Position numbers and translations under genes: made by a program
The notes under the pieces: model-generated
What the model saw: the letters and a program-made list of their open reading frames with translations, nothing else
Told to the model about the DNA's origin: nothing
Databases searched by the model: none
Assembly: GCF_019219095.1 (NCBI RefSeq)
Contig: NZ_JAHUWH010000008.1
Coordinates: 1 to 64,000 of the forward strand
DNA from: Acidovorax sp. sic0104
GTDB lineage: Bacteria > Pseudomonadota > Gammaproteobacteria > Burkholderiales > Burkholderiaceae_C
Direction of reading: 5' to 3'
Length of the DNA: 64,000 nucleotides
Shown: in pieces, positions 8,357 through 16,724 of the stretch
How positions within the stretch are numbered: position 1 is the stretch's first letter
Layout of the letters: every line of letters starts with the position of its first letter

Positions 8357-9736
8357 ATGAGCAGACTCGTCGTTGTATCCAACCGCATCGCGGACCCCCG
8401 CAAGCCCGCCGCTGGCGGCCTGGCCGTCGCACTGGGCGACGCCCTGAACCAGACCGGCGGCCTGTGGTTCGGCTGGAGCGGCACCGTCACCGAAGACGGC
8501 ACCCCCGGCGAATGCGAGCTGCAGACACGCCACGCAGGTGCCGTGACGCTGGCCACCGTGGACCTGTGCCGTGAAGACCACGACAGCTACTACCACGGCT
8601 ACAGCAACAGCGTGCTGTGGCCCGTCTTTCACTACCGGCTGGACCTGGCGGACTTCAACACCCGCTACATCGCGGGCTACCGCCGGGTCAACCAGATGTT
8701 CGCGCGCAAGCTGCTGCCGCTGTTGCGCGACGACGACATCATCTGGGTACACGACTACCACCTGATCCCGCTGGCCGCCGAGCTGCGCGCCATGGGCTGC
8801 AAGCAGCGCATCGGCTTCTTCCTGCACATCCCCATGCCGCCGCCGCTCATCATGGCGGCGATTCCGCAGCACGAATGGCTGATGCGCTCGCTGTTCGCCT
8901 ACGACCTGGTGGGACTGCAGAGCGAAGCCGATGTCTCGCACTTCACCCGCTACGTGCGCAACGAAGCCAGCGCCGAGGAAGTCGGTGTGCAGCAGCTGCG
9001 CGCGTTCGGTGCCACGGTGCAGGTCAAGGCGTTTCCCATCGGCATCGACGTGGACGAGTTCACCCGCCTGGGCCAGGCGCCCGACGCGGTGGAAACCTAC
9101 GAGAACATGCGCGACGAGTATTCGCGAAGGCGGCTGCTGATGGGCATCGACCGACTCGACTACTCCAAGGGCATCCCGCACCGCGTGCGCGCGTTCCGCG
9201 AGCTGCTCGACCGCTACCCCGAAAACCGCGACAGCGCCACGATGATCATGATCGCCTCACCCTCGCGCGACGACGTGCACGCGTACACCGACCTGCGCCA
9301 TGAGCTCGAAGGCCTGTGCGGCGCCGTCAATGGCGACTACGGCGAGCTCGACTGGATGCCCGTGCGCTACATCCACCGCATGGTGGCGCGCAAGCGCGTG
9401 CCCGGCCTGTGCCGCGCGGCCGCCGTGGGCCTGGTCACGCCGCTGCGCGACGGCATGAACCTGGTGGCCAAGGAATACGTGGTGGCGCAGGACCCCGACA
9501 ACCCCGGCGTGCTGGTGCTCTCGCGCTTTGCGGGCGCGGCCGAGCAACTGAAGGAAGCGCTGCTGGTGAACCCCTACGACACCCAGGGCACGGCGGACAG
9601 CATCCAGCAGGCGCTGCAGATGCCGCTGGCCGAGCGGCAGTCCCGCCACCAGAAACTCATGGCGCGCATCCGCGAGCACGATGTGCATTGGTGGCGCAAG
9701 TCGTTTCTCAAGGCGCTGGAGAAGGCGGCCGACTGA
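8357..9736 (+). CDS. otsA: Trehalose-6-phosphate synthase (GT20)
   Basis: A 459-residue retaining glycosyltransferase with a GT-B fold. Visible motifs are the N-terminal loop [10 protein letters not shown] with [33 protein letters not shown], the sugar-nucleotide site [15 protein letters not shown] and [15 protein letters not shown]. It joins UDP-glucose (or another NDP-glucose) to glucose-6-phosphate. It lies 48 bp after the GH15 gene in the otsB-GH15-otsA operon. The intact length and motifs indicate a functional enzyme, probably for osmotic or desiccation protection. Confidence 0.96.
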   Translation: MSRLVVVSNRIADPRKPAAGGLAVALGDALNQTGGLWFGWSGTVTEDGTPGECELQTRHAGAVTLATVDLCREDHDSYYHGYSNSVLWPVFHYRLDLADFNTRYIAGYRRVNQMFARKLLPLLRDDDIIWVHDYHLIPLAAELRAMGCKQRIGFFLHIPMPPPLIMAAIPQHEWLMRSLFAYDLVGLQSEADVSHFTRYVRNEASAEEVGVQQLRAFGATVQVKAFPIGIDVDEFTRLGQAPDAVETYENMRDEYSRRRLLMGIDRLDYSKGIPHRVRAFRELLDRYPENRDSATMIMIASPSRDDVHAYTDLRHELEGLCGAVNGDYGELDWMPVRYIHRMVARKRVPGLCRAAAVGLVTPLRDGMNLVAKEYVVAQDPDNPGVLVLSRFAGAAEQLKEALLVNPYDTQGTADSIQQALQMPLAERQSRHQKLMARIREHDVHWWRKSFLKALEKAAD

Positions 9737-9767
9737 TGCGGACTGGCATGTCAAATCATTCAACACT

Positions 9768-9822
9768 GTTCGGGCTGACCCTATCGAAGCCTTACGCGGC
9801 ACTTCGACTGCGCTCGGTGAAT
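9768..9822. repeat. REP-like inverted pair after otsA
   Basis: GTTCGGGCTGACCCTATCGAAGC is followed, after a short spacer, by ACTTCGACTGCGCTCGGTGAA. It is a degenerate copy of the TTCGACxxGCTCAGCCCGAAC repeat family found elsewhere in the window, placed here as an inverted pair. It sits between the convergent otsA and DUF2905 genes and may act as a transcript-end structure. Confidence 0.5.
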
Positions 9823-9870
9823 GGCTTGTCTTGTTGATGGACGTGGGCAAGAACGCCGCCACGCAGCGCT

Positions 9871-10065
9871 TTACAGCAGTTTTGCGAGCAGGCTCACCAC
9901 GAAGCTCAGCAGCAGCGTGGACGCCAGCGGCACATCCCAGTCGCGGCCCAGCCACCGAAAGCGCAGGTCGCCCGGCAGCCGGCCAAAGCCCATGCGCCGC
10001 AGCAAGGGCGATAGCCAGCTGAGCAGCATCAAGGCCAGGAAGATGACGAGAAGCCAGCGGATCAT
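9871..10065 (-). CDS. DUF2905 small membrane protein
   Basis: A 64-residue protein with a hydrophobic N-terminal helix (about 3-22), a central basic stretch that includes GRLPGDLRF, and a C-terminal helix. GRLPGDLRF is the hallmark of DUF2905. The function is unknown; family members are often near ruvAB or other housekeeping genes, and here ruvB is 14 kb away. It is convergent with otsA and divergent from eutB, ending 75 bp before the eutB start. Confidence 0.85.
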   Translation of the reverse strand: MIRWLLVIFLALMLLSWLSPLLRRMGFGRLPGDLRFRWLGRDWDVPLASTLLLSFVVSLLAKLL

Positions 10066-10140
10066 GGTGCTCCGAGTGTAGGCGCACCAGGTAGCCCCAG
10101 CGGCCGCGCCCCGCTACCATGGCCACCACCGAGCACACCC

Positions 10141-11559
10141 ATGCAGTCCACCCGCTACCACCACACCGCAGGCGGCCAGCGCTGGCAGTTCGGCAGCCTG
10201 CGCGATGTGCTGGCCAAGGCATCGCCCCAGCGCTCGGGCGACGTGCTGGCGGGCATTGCGGCCACCACGGCGGTGGAGCGCATGGCCGCGCGCATGTGCC
10301 TGGCAGACGTGCCGCTTGCGCGCTTCCTGGCCGAAGCCCTGGTTCCGTACGAATCCGACGAGGTCACGCGCCTCATCATCGAGACCCACGACGCTGCCGC
10401 ATTCGCTCCCATCGCCCACCTGACCGTGGGCGACTTCCGCAACTGGCTGCTGGCCCACGGCACCGACAGCGCCGCGCTGGCGGCCGTGGCCCCCGGCATC
10501 ACGCCCGAGATGGCGGCGGCCGTGAGCAAGCTCATGCGCAACCAGGACCTCATCGCCGTGGCGCGCAAGTGCCGCGTGGTCACGCGGTTTCGCAACACCA
10601 TCGGCCTGCCGGGCCGACTTTCGGTGCGGCTGCAGCCCAACCACCCGACGGACGACGTGCGCGGCATCGCGGCCTCGATGATCGACGGCTTGCTGTACGG
10701 CGCGGGCGACGCGGTGATCGGCATCAACCCCGCCACGGACAGCATCGCCGCCCTGACGGGCCTGGTGCACATGCTGGACGAGGTGATCGCCACGCTGCGG
10801 ATCCCCACGCAGTCGTGCGTGCTGACCCATGTGACCAACACGCTGCAGATGATCGAGCGCGGCGCGCCGGTGGACCTGGTGTTCCAGTCCATCGCGGGCA
10901 CCGAGAAGGCCAACGCGGGCTTCGGCATCAGCCTGGCCCTGCTGCGCGAGGCGCACGATGCGGCGCGGTCCCTGCAGCGCGGCACGGACTTTGGCGATGG
11001 CGTGGGCGACAACGTGATGTATTTCGAGACCGGCCAGGGCAGCGCCCTGTCGGCCAACGCGCACCACGGCGCGGACCAGCAGACCTGCGAGGCGCGCGCC
11101 TACGGCGTGGCACGGGCTTTCTCGCCGCTGCTCACCAACACCGTGGTCGGCTTCATCGGGCCCGAATACCTGTACGACGGCAAGCAGATCATCCGCGCGG
11201 GCCTGGAAGACCACTTCTGCGGCAAGCTGCTGGGCGTTCCGCTGGGCTGCGACGTCTGCTACACCAACCATGCCGAGGCCGATTCGGACGACATGGACGC
11301 GCTGATGACGCTGCTGGGCGCGGCCGGCCTGACCTTCATCATGGGCGTGCCGGGGGCGGACGACATCATGCTCAACTACCAGAGCACCTCGTTCCACGAC
11401 GCGCTGTACCTGCGCGAGGTGCTGGGCCTGCGGCGCGCGCCGGAGTTCGAGGACTGGCTTGCGAGCATGCACCTGGCCGACGGCGCGGGGCGGCTGCTGC
11501 CCGCAGCGCAGCAGCAGGCGGCCATCGCGCGGCTGCGGCAGATCGGAATGAACACATGA
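10141..11559 (+). CDS. eutB: Ethanolamine ammonia-lyase large subunit
   Basis: A 472-residue TIM-barrel subunit of the adenosylcobalamin-dependent enzyme that converts ethanolamine to acetaldehyde and ammonia. Characteristic segments include TIGLPGRLSVRLQPNHPTDD, VIGINPATDSIAAL, VFQSIAGTEKAN, NVMYFETGQGSALSANAH and CDVCYTNHAEAD. Its stop overlaps the eutC start (ATGA). No other eut genes (microcompartment shell, eutA reactivase, eutR) are next to it, so this is a minimal EutBC module. I see no cobalamin riboswitch in the 75 bp upstream. Confidence 0.96.
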   Translation: MQSTRYHHTAGGQRWQFGSLRDVLAKASPQRSGDVLAGIAATTAVERMAARMCLADVPLARFLAEALVPYESDEVTRLIIETHDAAAFAPIAHLTVGDFRNWLLAHGTDSAALAAVAPGITPEMAAAVSKLMRNQDLIAVARKCRVVTRFRNTIGLPGRLSVRLQPNHPTDDVRGIAASMIDGLLYGAGDAVIGINPATDSIAALTGLVHMLDEVIATLRIPTQSCVLTHVTNTLQMIERGAPVDLVFQSIAGTEKANAGFGISLALLREAHDAARSLQRGTDFGDGVGDNVMYFETGQGSALSANAHHGADQQTCEARAYGVARAFSPLLTNTVVGFIGPEYLYDGKQIIRAGLEDHFCGKLLGVPLGCDVCYTNHAEADSDDMDALMTLLGAAGLTFIMGVPGADDIMLNYQSTSFHDALYLREVLGLRRAPEFEDWLASMHLADGAGRLLPAAQQQAAIARLRQIGMNT

Positions 11560-12395
11560 CGCAGCCCGCGCCCGACCCCTGGGCCGATCTGCGCGCCCAC
11601 ACCGCCGCCCGCCTGGCGCTGGGCCGCGCGGGCACTGCCATCCCCACACGCGAGCTGCTCGACTTCGGCCTGGCCCACGCGCAGGCGCGCGACGCGGTGC
11701 ACCTGCCGCTCGATGCGGATGCGCTGGCCGCACGGCTTGGCGGGCTGTGCGGCACTCCGCTGCAGGTGGCCAGCGCCGCACCCGAGCGCGCCACATACCT
11801 GCTGCGCCCTGACCTTGGCCGGCGCCTGTGCGACCGCGATGTGCAGCGCCTGCAGGCGTTGGGGAACGGCGGCCATGCCGGCCACGACCTGCTGCTGGTG
11901 GTGGCCGACGGCCTCTCGGCCCTGGCCGTGGAGCGCCACGCCGAGCCCCTGCTCCGGGCCATCGTGGGCAGCGCGCCACAGGGCTGGCGCATCGGCCCCG
12001 TGGTCATCGCCACACAGGCGCGCGTGGCGCTGGGCGACGAGGTGGGCGCACTGCTGGGGGCCCGCATGGTGGCGTTGCTGATCGGCGAACGACCGGGCCT
12101 GAGCTCGCCGGACAGCCTGGGCATCTACCTCACCTGGCACCCGCGGGTGGGGTGCAGCGATGCGGAACGCAACTGCATCTCCAACGTGCGGCCCGAGGGC
12201 CTGGACCCGGCTGCTGCGGCGGCGCGGATGTGGTGGCTGTGCACCGAGGCGAGGCGCCTGGGGCTGACGGGGGTGCGGCTGAAGGACCGCAGTGATGGCG
12301 TGACGCTGGCCGCGGGCGGGCGGCAGGGGCCTCAGGACGAGCCCCCTCTCCCCCACCCTCCACCCCGCCCGCTCCCGCGAGGGGAGAGGGAGTAA
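11556..12395 (+). CDS. eutC: Ethanolamine ammonia-lyase small subunit, repeat-extended tail
   Basis: A 279-residue EutC. Typical parts are DPWADLRAHTAARLALGRAG at the start, HDLLLVVADGLSALAVE, and LIGERPGLSSPDSLGIYL plus ERNCISNVRPEGL near the end. The small subunit completes the cobalamin site with EutB. The last 25 or so residues are Pro- and Arg-rich (GPQDEPPLPHPPPRPLPRG) and do not look like EutC. They are encoded by one arm of a perfect 21-bp inverted repeat, with the TAA directly after it. The natural C-terminus probably lies near LAAGG. Confidence 0.93.
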   Translation: MTQPAPDPWADLRAHTAARLALGRAGTAIPTRELLDFGLAHAQARDAVHLPLDADALAARLGGLCGTPLQVASAAPERATYLLRPDLGRRLCDRDVQRLQALGNGGHAGHDLLLVVADGLSALAVERHAEPLLRAIVGSAPQGWRIGPVVIATQARVALGDEVGALLGARMVALLIGERPGLSSPDSLGIYLTWHPRVGCSDAERNCISNVRPEGLDPAAAAARMWWLCTEARRLGLTGVRLKDRSDGVTLAAGGRQGPQDEPPLPHPPPRPLPRGERE

Positions 12396-12534
12396 GACCG
12401 GCGCTCGGTTCCGTGCATGGCGCTGGTGCCAGTCAGACGTTGGCTAATATCTTTCACATCGCATCCAGAGGCGAGGCGCCCCTCACCAGCCGGCGCACCC
12501 AGCGCCCCGAAAACTCCCTCTCCCCTCGCGGGAG
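12372..12534. repeat. Perfect 21-bp inverted repeat overlapping the eutC 3' end
   Basis: The left arm 12372-12392 is the exact reverse complement of 12514-12534. Flanking CT-rich and GA-rich stretches extend the pairing imperfectly to about 12345 and 12560. The left arm is inside the last codons of eutC and the right arm is intergenic. The spacer shows no gene. The arms (CTCCCGCGAGGGGAGAGGG) resemble a proteobacterial intergenic repeat type. Confidence 0.8.
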
Positions 12535-12594
12535 AGGGCTGGGGAGAGGGGGGGAGTCAGCAGCAGAGCCTGTCAACCAAGGCCCCCCTGCCCC

Positions 12595-13713
12595 CTACAA
12601 CCGGTGCGACCGATCCCCTTGCACAAACCCCATGGGCTCCCACGCACTCCCCGCGCCCAGGGCCAGCACCTTGAACAGCTCGCCCATCTCGTGCTCCATG
12701 ATCAATTTGGCCGCTGTCGCCCGTTCCGCCTGCGGCAGTTGCTCCATTTTTGGTAGCAAACCGCAGTTGATGAGGAAGTGCGCCTGCGTGGTGTAGCCCA
12801 GCACCTCCATCCCTGCTTCCTGCGCGGCCAGTGCCATGGCGGTGAAGTTGACGTGCGCGGTGATGTCCTTGCGCCCCACCGCCACCAGCGGGTCGCCATC
12901 GGCCAGGTGCCCCTGGTGGCACATCACGGTGCCCATGTGGCGCTGCGGGTGGTAGTACTCGCTTTCGCCAAAGCCGTAGTCCAGCAGAAAGGCCGCGCCG
13001 CGCGTGAGCCGGTCGGCCAGCATGCGGATGAAGCCTTCGCCCTGCGCGTGGATTTCGGTCAGGTAGTCCTGCGGGCCTTCGATGTCGACAGGCGGGCGCA
13101 GTGCGGTGGGGCGGTCGGCCCAGGCAAAGCTGCCGTCTTCCTGCGCCACCACGCCGCGCTCGTGCCACACGCCCTGTGCCTGGCCGCCGTGGCGGGCCAG
13201 CAGTTGCACGGGCATGGCGTCCAGCACTTCGTTGCCCACCACCACGCCTTCGATGCGCTCGGGCAGCGTGTCCACCCAGCGCAGCTTGTGCGCGTGCTGC
13301 GCCAGCCGTGCCTGCTGGCGCGCGCGCAGGCTGCCCGACAGGTCGACGATGGTGTAGCGCGCCACCCGGTCGCCCAGCGCATCCAGCAACTGCAGGGCCA
13401 GCGCCCCCGAGCCCGCGCCGAACTCCCACACCTCGGAGGTGCCGGTCTCGGTCAGCGCCTGCTCGACCTGGCGCGCCAGCGTCTGGCCGAACAGGGGGGT
13501 GAGCTCGGGCGCGGTCACGAAGTCGCTGCCCGATTCGGGCATGGCACCGAATTTGGCGCTGTCGTTGGCGTAGTAGCCCAGGCCCGGCGTGTACAGAGCC
13601 AGCGCCATGAAACGGTCAAAGCCGATCCAGCCGCCCTCGGCGGCGATGGTCTGGCGGATATGGGCCGCCAGGGCGGTCGTTAAACTGTCGGGTTGTTGGG
13701 TCACGGCCCGCAT
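12595..13713 (-). CDS. MidA/NDUFAF7-like SAM-dependent methyltransferase
   Basis: A 372-residue protein of the MidA (DUF185, NDUFAF7-like) family. The N-terminal GWIGFDRFMALALYTPGLGY and GSDFVTAPELTPLFGQTLA precede the SAM-binding glycine loop WEFGAGSGALALQLLDAL (about residue 100). The eukaryotic homologue methylates an arginine in complex I; the bacterial substrate is unknown. I chose the ATG at 13713 because the longer frame would run into the divergent SDR gene, leaving only 19 bp between the two start codons. The shared intergenic region is thus unusually short, and a downstream start is possible. Confidence 0.88.
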   Translation of the reverse strand: MRAVTQQPDSLTTALAAHIRQTIAAEGGWIGFDRFMALALYTPGLGYYANDSAKFGAMPESGSDFVTAPELTPLFGQTLARQVEQALTETGTSEVWEFGAGSGALALQLLDALGDRVARYTIVDLSGSLRARQQARLAQHAHKLRWVDTLPERIEGVVVGNEVLDAMPVQLLARHGGQAQGVWHERGVVAQEDGSFAWADRPTALRPPVDIEGPQDYLTEIHAQGEGFIRMLADRLTRGAAFLLDYGFGESEYYHPQRHMGTVMCHQGHLADGDPLVAVGRKDITAHVNFTAMALAAQEAGMEVLGYTTQAHFLINCGLLPKMEQLPQAERATAAKLIMEHEMGELFKVLALGAGSAWEPMGFVQGDRSHRL

Positions 13714-13732
13714 TGTCCCCCACCCCGCCACC

Positions 13733-14518
13733 ATGCCCCAGCCCACCCGCCCCCACACCGTGCTCGTGACCGGCGCCGCCAAGCGCCTGGGGCGCGCCAT
13801 TGCGCTCGCGCTGGCAGAGGGCGGCTGGCACGTGGCGGTGCACTACCGCACCTCCGAGCAGGACGCTATCGAGACCGTAGCTGCTTGCGCACGCCTGTCG
13901 GGCACCAGCGCCCATTTTGATGCCGATTTTGACGACGAGGCCGCCGTGCGCGGCCTGCTGCCGCGCGTGGTGGCGCACTTCGGCCATGTGGATGCGGTCG
14001 TCAACAGCGCCTCGCTGTTCGAGCACGACAACGCACAGACCTTCGGCTTTGCCGCGCTGGAAAAGCACCTGCGCAGCAACACCGCCGCGCCCGTGCTGCT
14101 GGCCCAGGCGCTGCACCAGCACCTGGCAGAGCGCGCCGCTGCGGGCGACGCCGACGCCCAGGGCGCCGTGGTGAACCTGCTGGACCAGAAGCTCTGGAAC
14201 CAGAACCCCGACTTCGTGAGCTACACGCTGTCCAAGGCGGCTCTCGAGGCCGCCGGCACCATGCTGGCGCTGGCCCTGGCGCCGCGCGTGCGCGTGGTGG
14301 GCGTGGCGCCGGGCCTCACGCTCACCAGCCACATGCTGCAGGACGAGAAGTTCCAGCAACTGCACGCGCTGAGCCCGCTGGGCCGCTCGTCCACGGCCGA
14401 GGACGTGGCGAGCACCGTGAAGTTTGCGCTGGAGAACCGTTCCATCACCGGCACCACGCTGCTGGTGGACGGTGGCCAGCATTTGATGAAGTTCGAGCGC
14501 GATTTTTCAATGATGTGA
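13733..14518 (+). CDS. SDR-family dihydromonapterin/pteridine reductase-like oxidoreductase
   Basis: A 261-residue short-chain dehydrogenase. The cofactor loop is VTGAAKRLGRAIA. The Arg right after the TGxxK segment, typical of pteridine reductases and FolM, suggests NADPH use. Further motifs are a VNSAS stretch, the catalytic YTLSK, and a C-terminal GTTLLVDGGQHL. It sits 36 bp upstream of folB, so a role in reducing dihydropterins or folate intermediates is likely. It is divergent from the MidA-like gene. Confidence 0.85.
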   Translation: MPQPTRPHTVLVTGAAKRLGRAIALALAEGGWHVAVHYRTSEQDAIETVAACARLSGTSAHFDADFDDEAAVRGLLPRVVAHFGHVDAVVNSASLFEHDNAQTFGFAALEKHLRSNTAAPVLLAQALHQHLAERAAAGDADAQGAVVNLLDQKLWNQNPDFVSYTLSKAALEAAGTMLALALAPRVRVVGVAPGLTLTSHMLQDEKFQQLHALSPLGRSSTAEDVASTVKFALENRSITGTTLLVDGGQHLMKFERDFSMM

Positions 14519-14554
14519 GCGGGCGCCGGCCCACGCAGAAAGAAGCTATCTCCC

Positions 14555-14929
14555 ATGGACCACACCGCCGTCGGCACACAGATCCTCACCCTGACCGGCC
14601 TGCGCTTTGACGCCAACCTGGGCATCCTCTCGCACGAGAAGACCGACCCCCAGCCCATCCAGGTCGATGCCGAACTGAGCCTGGGCGTGCAGCCGCTCAC
14701 CCCGCGCGACGACGACATCCTGCACGTGCTGGACTACCGCAAGGTGCGCCAGATCATCATCGACGAGTGCCGCGCCGAGCATGTGAACCTGCTCGAGAGC
14801 CTGATCGGCAAGCTCGCCAACCGGCTGATGCAGCTGCCCGGCGTGCTGGGCGTGCGCGTGAAGATCGCCAAGCTGGAGATCTTCGACGACTGCGAGGTGG
14901 CGATCCGCATCGAGACCGGCCAGTGGTGA
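14555..14929 (+). CDS. folB: Dihydroneopterin aldolase
   Basis: A 124-residue small homo-oligomeric enzyme of tetrahydrofolate synthesis that cleaves 7,8-dihydroneopterin to 6-hydroxymethyl-dihydropterin and glycolaldehyde. The start is ILTLTGLRFDANLGILSHEK, followed by the DYRKVRQIIIDE and VNLLESLIGKLANRLM regions of the family. It follows the pteridine-reductase-like SDR in the same direction. Length is normal and the ATG at 14555 fits. Confidence 0.93.
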   Translation: MDHTAVGTQILTLTGLRFDANLGILSHEKTDPQPIQVDAELSLGVQPLTPRDDDILHVLDYRKVRQIIIDECRAEHVNLLESLIGKLANRLMQLPGVLGVRVKIAKLEIFDDCEVAIRIETGQW

Positions 14930-14953
14930 GCCCAGGCCGCGCATTGTCGGCAT

Positions 14954-14988
14954 AAAAAAAGGGCCACGGTCACACAACCACGGCCCTT
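14954..14988 (-). terminator. Rho-independent terminator of the HNH gene
   Basis: On the minus strand an 11-bp stem (14988-14978 with 14969-14959, two G-U pairs) and an eight-base loop are followed by seven T (14960-14954). It sits 36 bases past the stop of the HNH nuclease gene, which it should terminate. Confidence 0.85.
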
Positions 14989-15023
14989 GTCTCTGGCAGC
15001 TCTCATCCTGAACTCTCGCCCCC

Positions 15024-15641
15024 TCAATGGAGGCGAGATCCCTTGGGCAGCCTTCTGGCCAGCCACTCGTGCACGTCGGCCCGCACGTTGCGGCCGTCCA
15101 GCAAGAACGACTCATAGCGGCTGGGCACGTACGGCAGGAACAACAGGCGCATGCCCGCCTCTTCGGGCAGGCGGGCGGCCTTGTAGCCGTTGCACGCGGC
15201 GCAGGCGGCCACCAGGTTGGTCCACGACGTGGCGCCGCCGCGCGACTGCGGCACGATGTGTTCGCACTGCAGGATCTCTTCGCTGAAGACACCGCCGCAG
15301 TAGGCGCAGGTGTGGCGGTCGCGGCGCAGCAGCCGGCGCTTGGTGAGGCCCGGCACCACGTCAAAGAGATTGATCCGGGCGACACCGCGCAGGGCGATGA
15401 TGGGCGCGACATCCAGAACCGACTGCCGGCCCGTCGCCGCGTTGTGCCCGCCACGCAATGTGGCCAGGGGCGCAAGGCCGGCATCCCACGCCACGGCGCC
15501 GCTGGCGTAGTGCACGGCGGCCTGTTCCAGCGGCATCCAGGACTGCGGCGTGCCGTGCAGGTCCAGCTGGAGCACGCGGGGCGCGGGGGTGCGGGGTTTT
15601 CGGGACGAGGTTTCGGTGGGGGTGGTGATGGTGCGGGGCAT
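15024..15641 (-). CDS. HNH endonuclease
   Basis: A 205-residue protein. The C-terminal half holds a canonical HNH domain: RDRHTCAYCGG, then CEHIVPQSRGG (catalytic His), TNLVAACAACN and a final NxxK. Zinc is bound by two CxxC pairs (CAYC, CAAC). Such stand-alone HNH proteins are widespread; their physiological role is unclear and they are not necessarily restriction or intron enzymes. The start ATG at 15641 has a GGAGAG site. A clear terminator follows the gene. The N-terminal 80 residues are family-specific. Confidence 0.88.
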   Translation of the reverse strand: MPRTITTPTETSSRKPRTPAPRVLQLDLHGTPQSWMPLEQAAVHYASGAVAWDAGLAPLATLRGGHNAATGRQSVLDVAPIIALRGVARINLFDVVPGLTKRRLLRRDRHTCAYCGGVFSEEILQCEHIVPQSRGGATSWTNLVAACAACNGYKAARLPEEAGMRLLFLPYVPSRYESFLLDGRNVRADVHEWLARRLPKGSRLH

Positions 15642-15868
15642 GAGGCTCTCCTTTCTGGGGATGAAGGGCGCAGCCGCCCAGCCCAGCGCACGCCCCGGTT
15701 AATACATGGTCATCGACGACTGCGACAACGAAGACAAAGCGACAAACAAAAGCACAAGCAAAAGCGACAGCTGCCGCCCACCGTCAATCGGTGGGCGCCG
15801 GTGTGGATGCATGCCCAAGGCACGCAGGGACTGCGAATGCGAAAGCGGACGCGCGCAGGGGCGTGGCG

Positions 15869-16054
15869 TTACCACTCGCCGACCTCGCGCACCCGCTGGT
15901 CGGGGTCGAGCTGGTCAAGGCGGCGCGCTGCGGCTGCGCGGCCTGGAGCCGTGCGTTGCAGGCGCGCGCGCACGGATGCCAGGCGGGCCAGCCAGCCCGC
16001 AAGGGCGACGCGGCGCCGCTGGGCGCCCAAGGGGAAGGAATGCTGGATGGCCAT
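15869..16054 (-). CDS. Small basic protein, DUF1127-like
   Basis: A 61-residue arginine-rich protein beginning MAIQHSFPLGAQRRR. It is preceded by a very good ribosome site (AGGAG, seven bases before the ATG), which is why I call it despite its size. The C-terminal RRLDQLDPDQRVREVGEW loosely resembles the DUF1127 pattern of small proteins that act in phosphate or RNA metabolism, but the match is weak. A truncated tRNA-like element lies 77 bases upstream on the same strand, so it may be part of this gene's leader RNA. Confidence 0.5.
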   Translation of the reverse strand: MAIQHSFPLGAQRRRVALAGWLARLASVRARLQRTAPGRAAAARRLDQLDPDQRVREVGEW

Positions 16055-16131
16055 GGGGGATCTCCTGGAACGTGAATGCGGTGAATGGAAAAGAAGTGGG
16101 TGGGTTGATGGAAGAAATGGGAACGCGGGAA

Positions 16132-16189
16132 GGGGCGCCACAGACAGGAGTCGAACCTGCAATCCCCGGTTGAAACAACCAGGCGCCCC
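16132..16189 (-). ncRNA. Truncated tRNA-like element lacking a D arm
   Basis: Read on the minus strand, GGGGCGCC and GGCGCCCC form a perfect eight-bp acceptor-like stem. Between them are a GGTTG/CAACC hairpin in anticodon-arm position, a GGGGATT linker and a T arm, GCAGG-TTCGACT-CCTGT, with the classic TTCGA loop. The whole is only 58 bases; no D arm or normal anticodon loop fits and no CCA is encoded. It is either a tRNA relic or a tRNA-mimicking leader of the small gene downstream. Confidence 0.5.
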
Positions 16190-16655
16190 ATCCGACAGGG
16201 CTGCTGCGGCATGCCTGCCAGGCCCGCGCAATGCGGGTCATGGACAGGAAGGAAATTGGCGTGAGCTCCACGCGCAAAGGAGCCTGAATGGGCGTTTCTC
16301 GCCCAATGCATATCCATTTCGGCTGTGCCTTCACGCGACCGCGGCCCGCCAGGGGCTGCGCATGCACGTCGCTGCACTGGGCGATCAACCCCAGCACATC
16401 CCGCCGGGCCGCGCATGCGGCCGGGTCCGGCGGTGTGAGCAAAGGCACACCCGAAATGGAGAGGGGGTGGGGCGGCTGAGCACTCGGCGCCGCTCGCTCC
16501 CTCTGCTTTCGATGCAGGTCGGCCATCGCTCCGAGGGAGAACGGCCGCCTGCGGCACACTGTTAAAGAACCTGCTCCCCGGCGGGTCGATGCCTGCGGGG
16601 GCAGCGGCGGGCGCTGCAAAAATGAGGTGGTGACAAAAAACGAGGGACAAAGAAA
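16190..16655. other. Gene-free stretch with boxA-like sequence
   Basis: No convincing gene is visible. On the minus strand, 16571-16560 reads GGTTCTTTAACA, close to the boxA antitermination signal of rRNA leaders. A GGGCG-TTTCT-CGCCC hairpin lies near 16287-16302. Together with the tRNA-like element downstream this looks like a non-coding leader transcribed leftward. No rRNA sequence is present. Confidence 0.35.
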
Positions 16656-16686
16656 AAGGCCCGGAACCACCTGGTTGCCGGGCCTC
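16651..16686 (-). terminator. Rho-independent terminator of the 80-residue gene
   Basis: On the minus strand AGGCCCGG and CCGGGCCT form the stem around an inner CAACCAGGTGGTT stretch, followed by TTTTTCTTT. It lies just past the stop of the small gene at 16725-16967. Confidence 0.8.
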
Positions 16687-16724
16687 TTGTCGATCAAGAG
16701 ATCGGGAGGGAGAACGCTCTGGGA

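Noticed and set aside
6146-9181. A 1011-codon minus-strand open frame
   Set aside because: It is antisense to otsB, GH15 and otsA, which have clear family motifs. Its translation is His/Arg/Val-rich low-complexity sequence typical of GC-rich shadow frames.
13860-13896. A further palindromic mini-element copy in the SDR gene
   Set aside because: GTAGCTGCTTGCGC resembles the core, but the second half of the palindrome and the A/T-rich ends are missing, so chance similarity is likely.
16132-16189. A normal tRNA gene
   Set aside because: The T arm and acceptor stem fit, but the element is only 58 bases, no D arm exists and the anticodon loop is not canonical. I report it as tRNA-like only.
16560-16571. 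rRNA operon leader
   Set aside because: The boxA-like sequence is present, but no 16S or other rRNA sequence follows on either strand.
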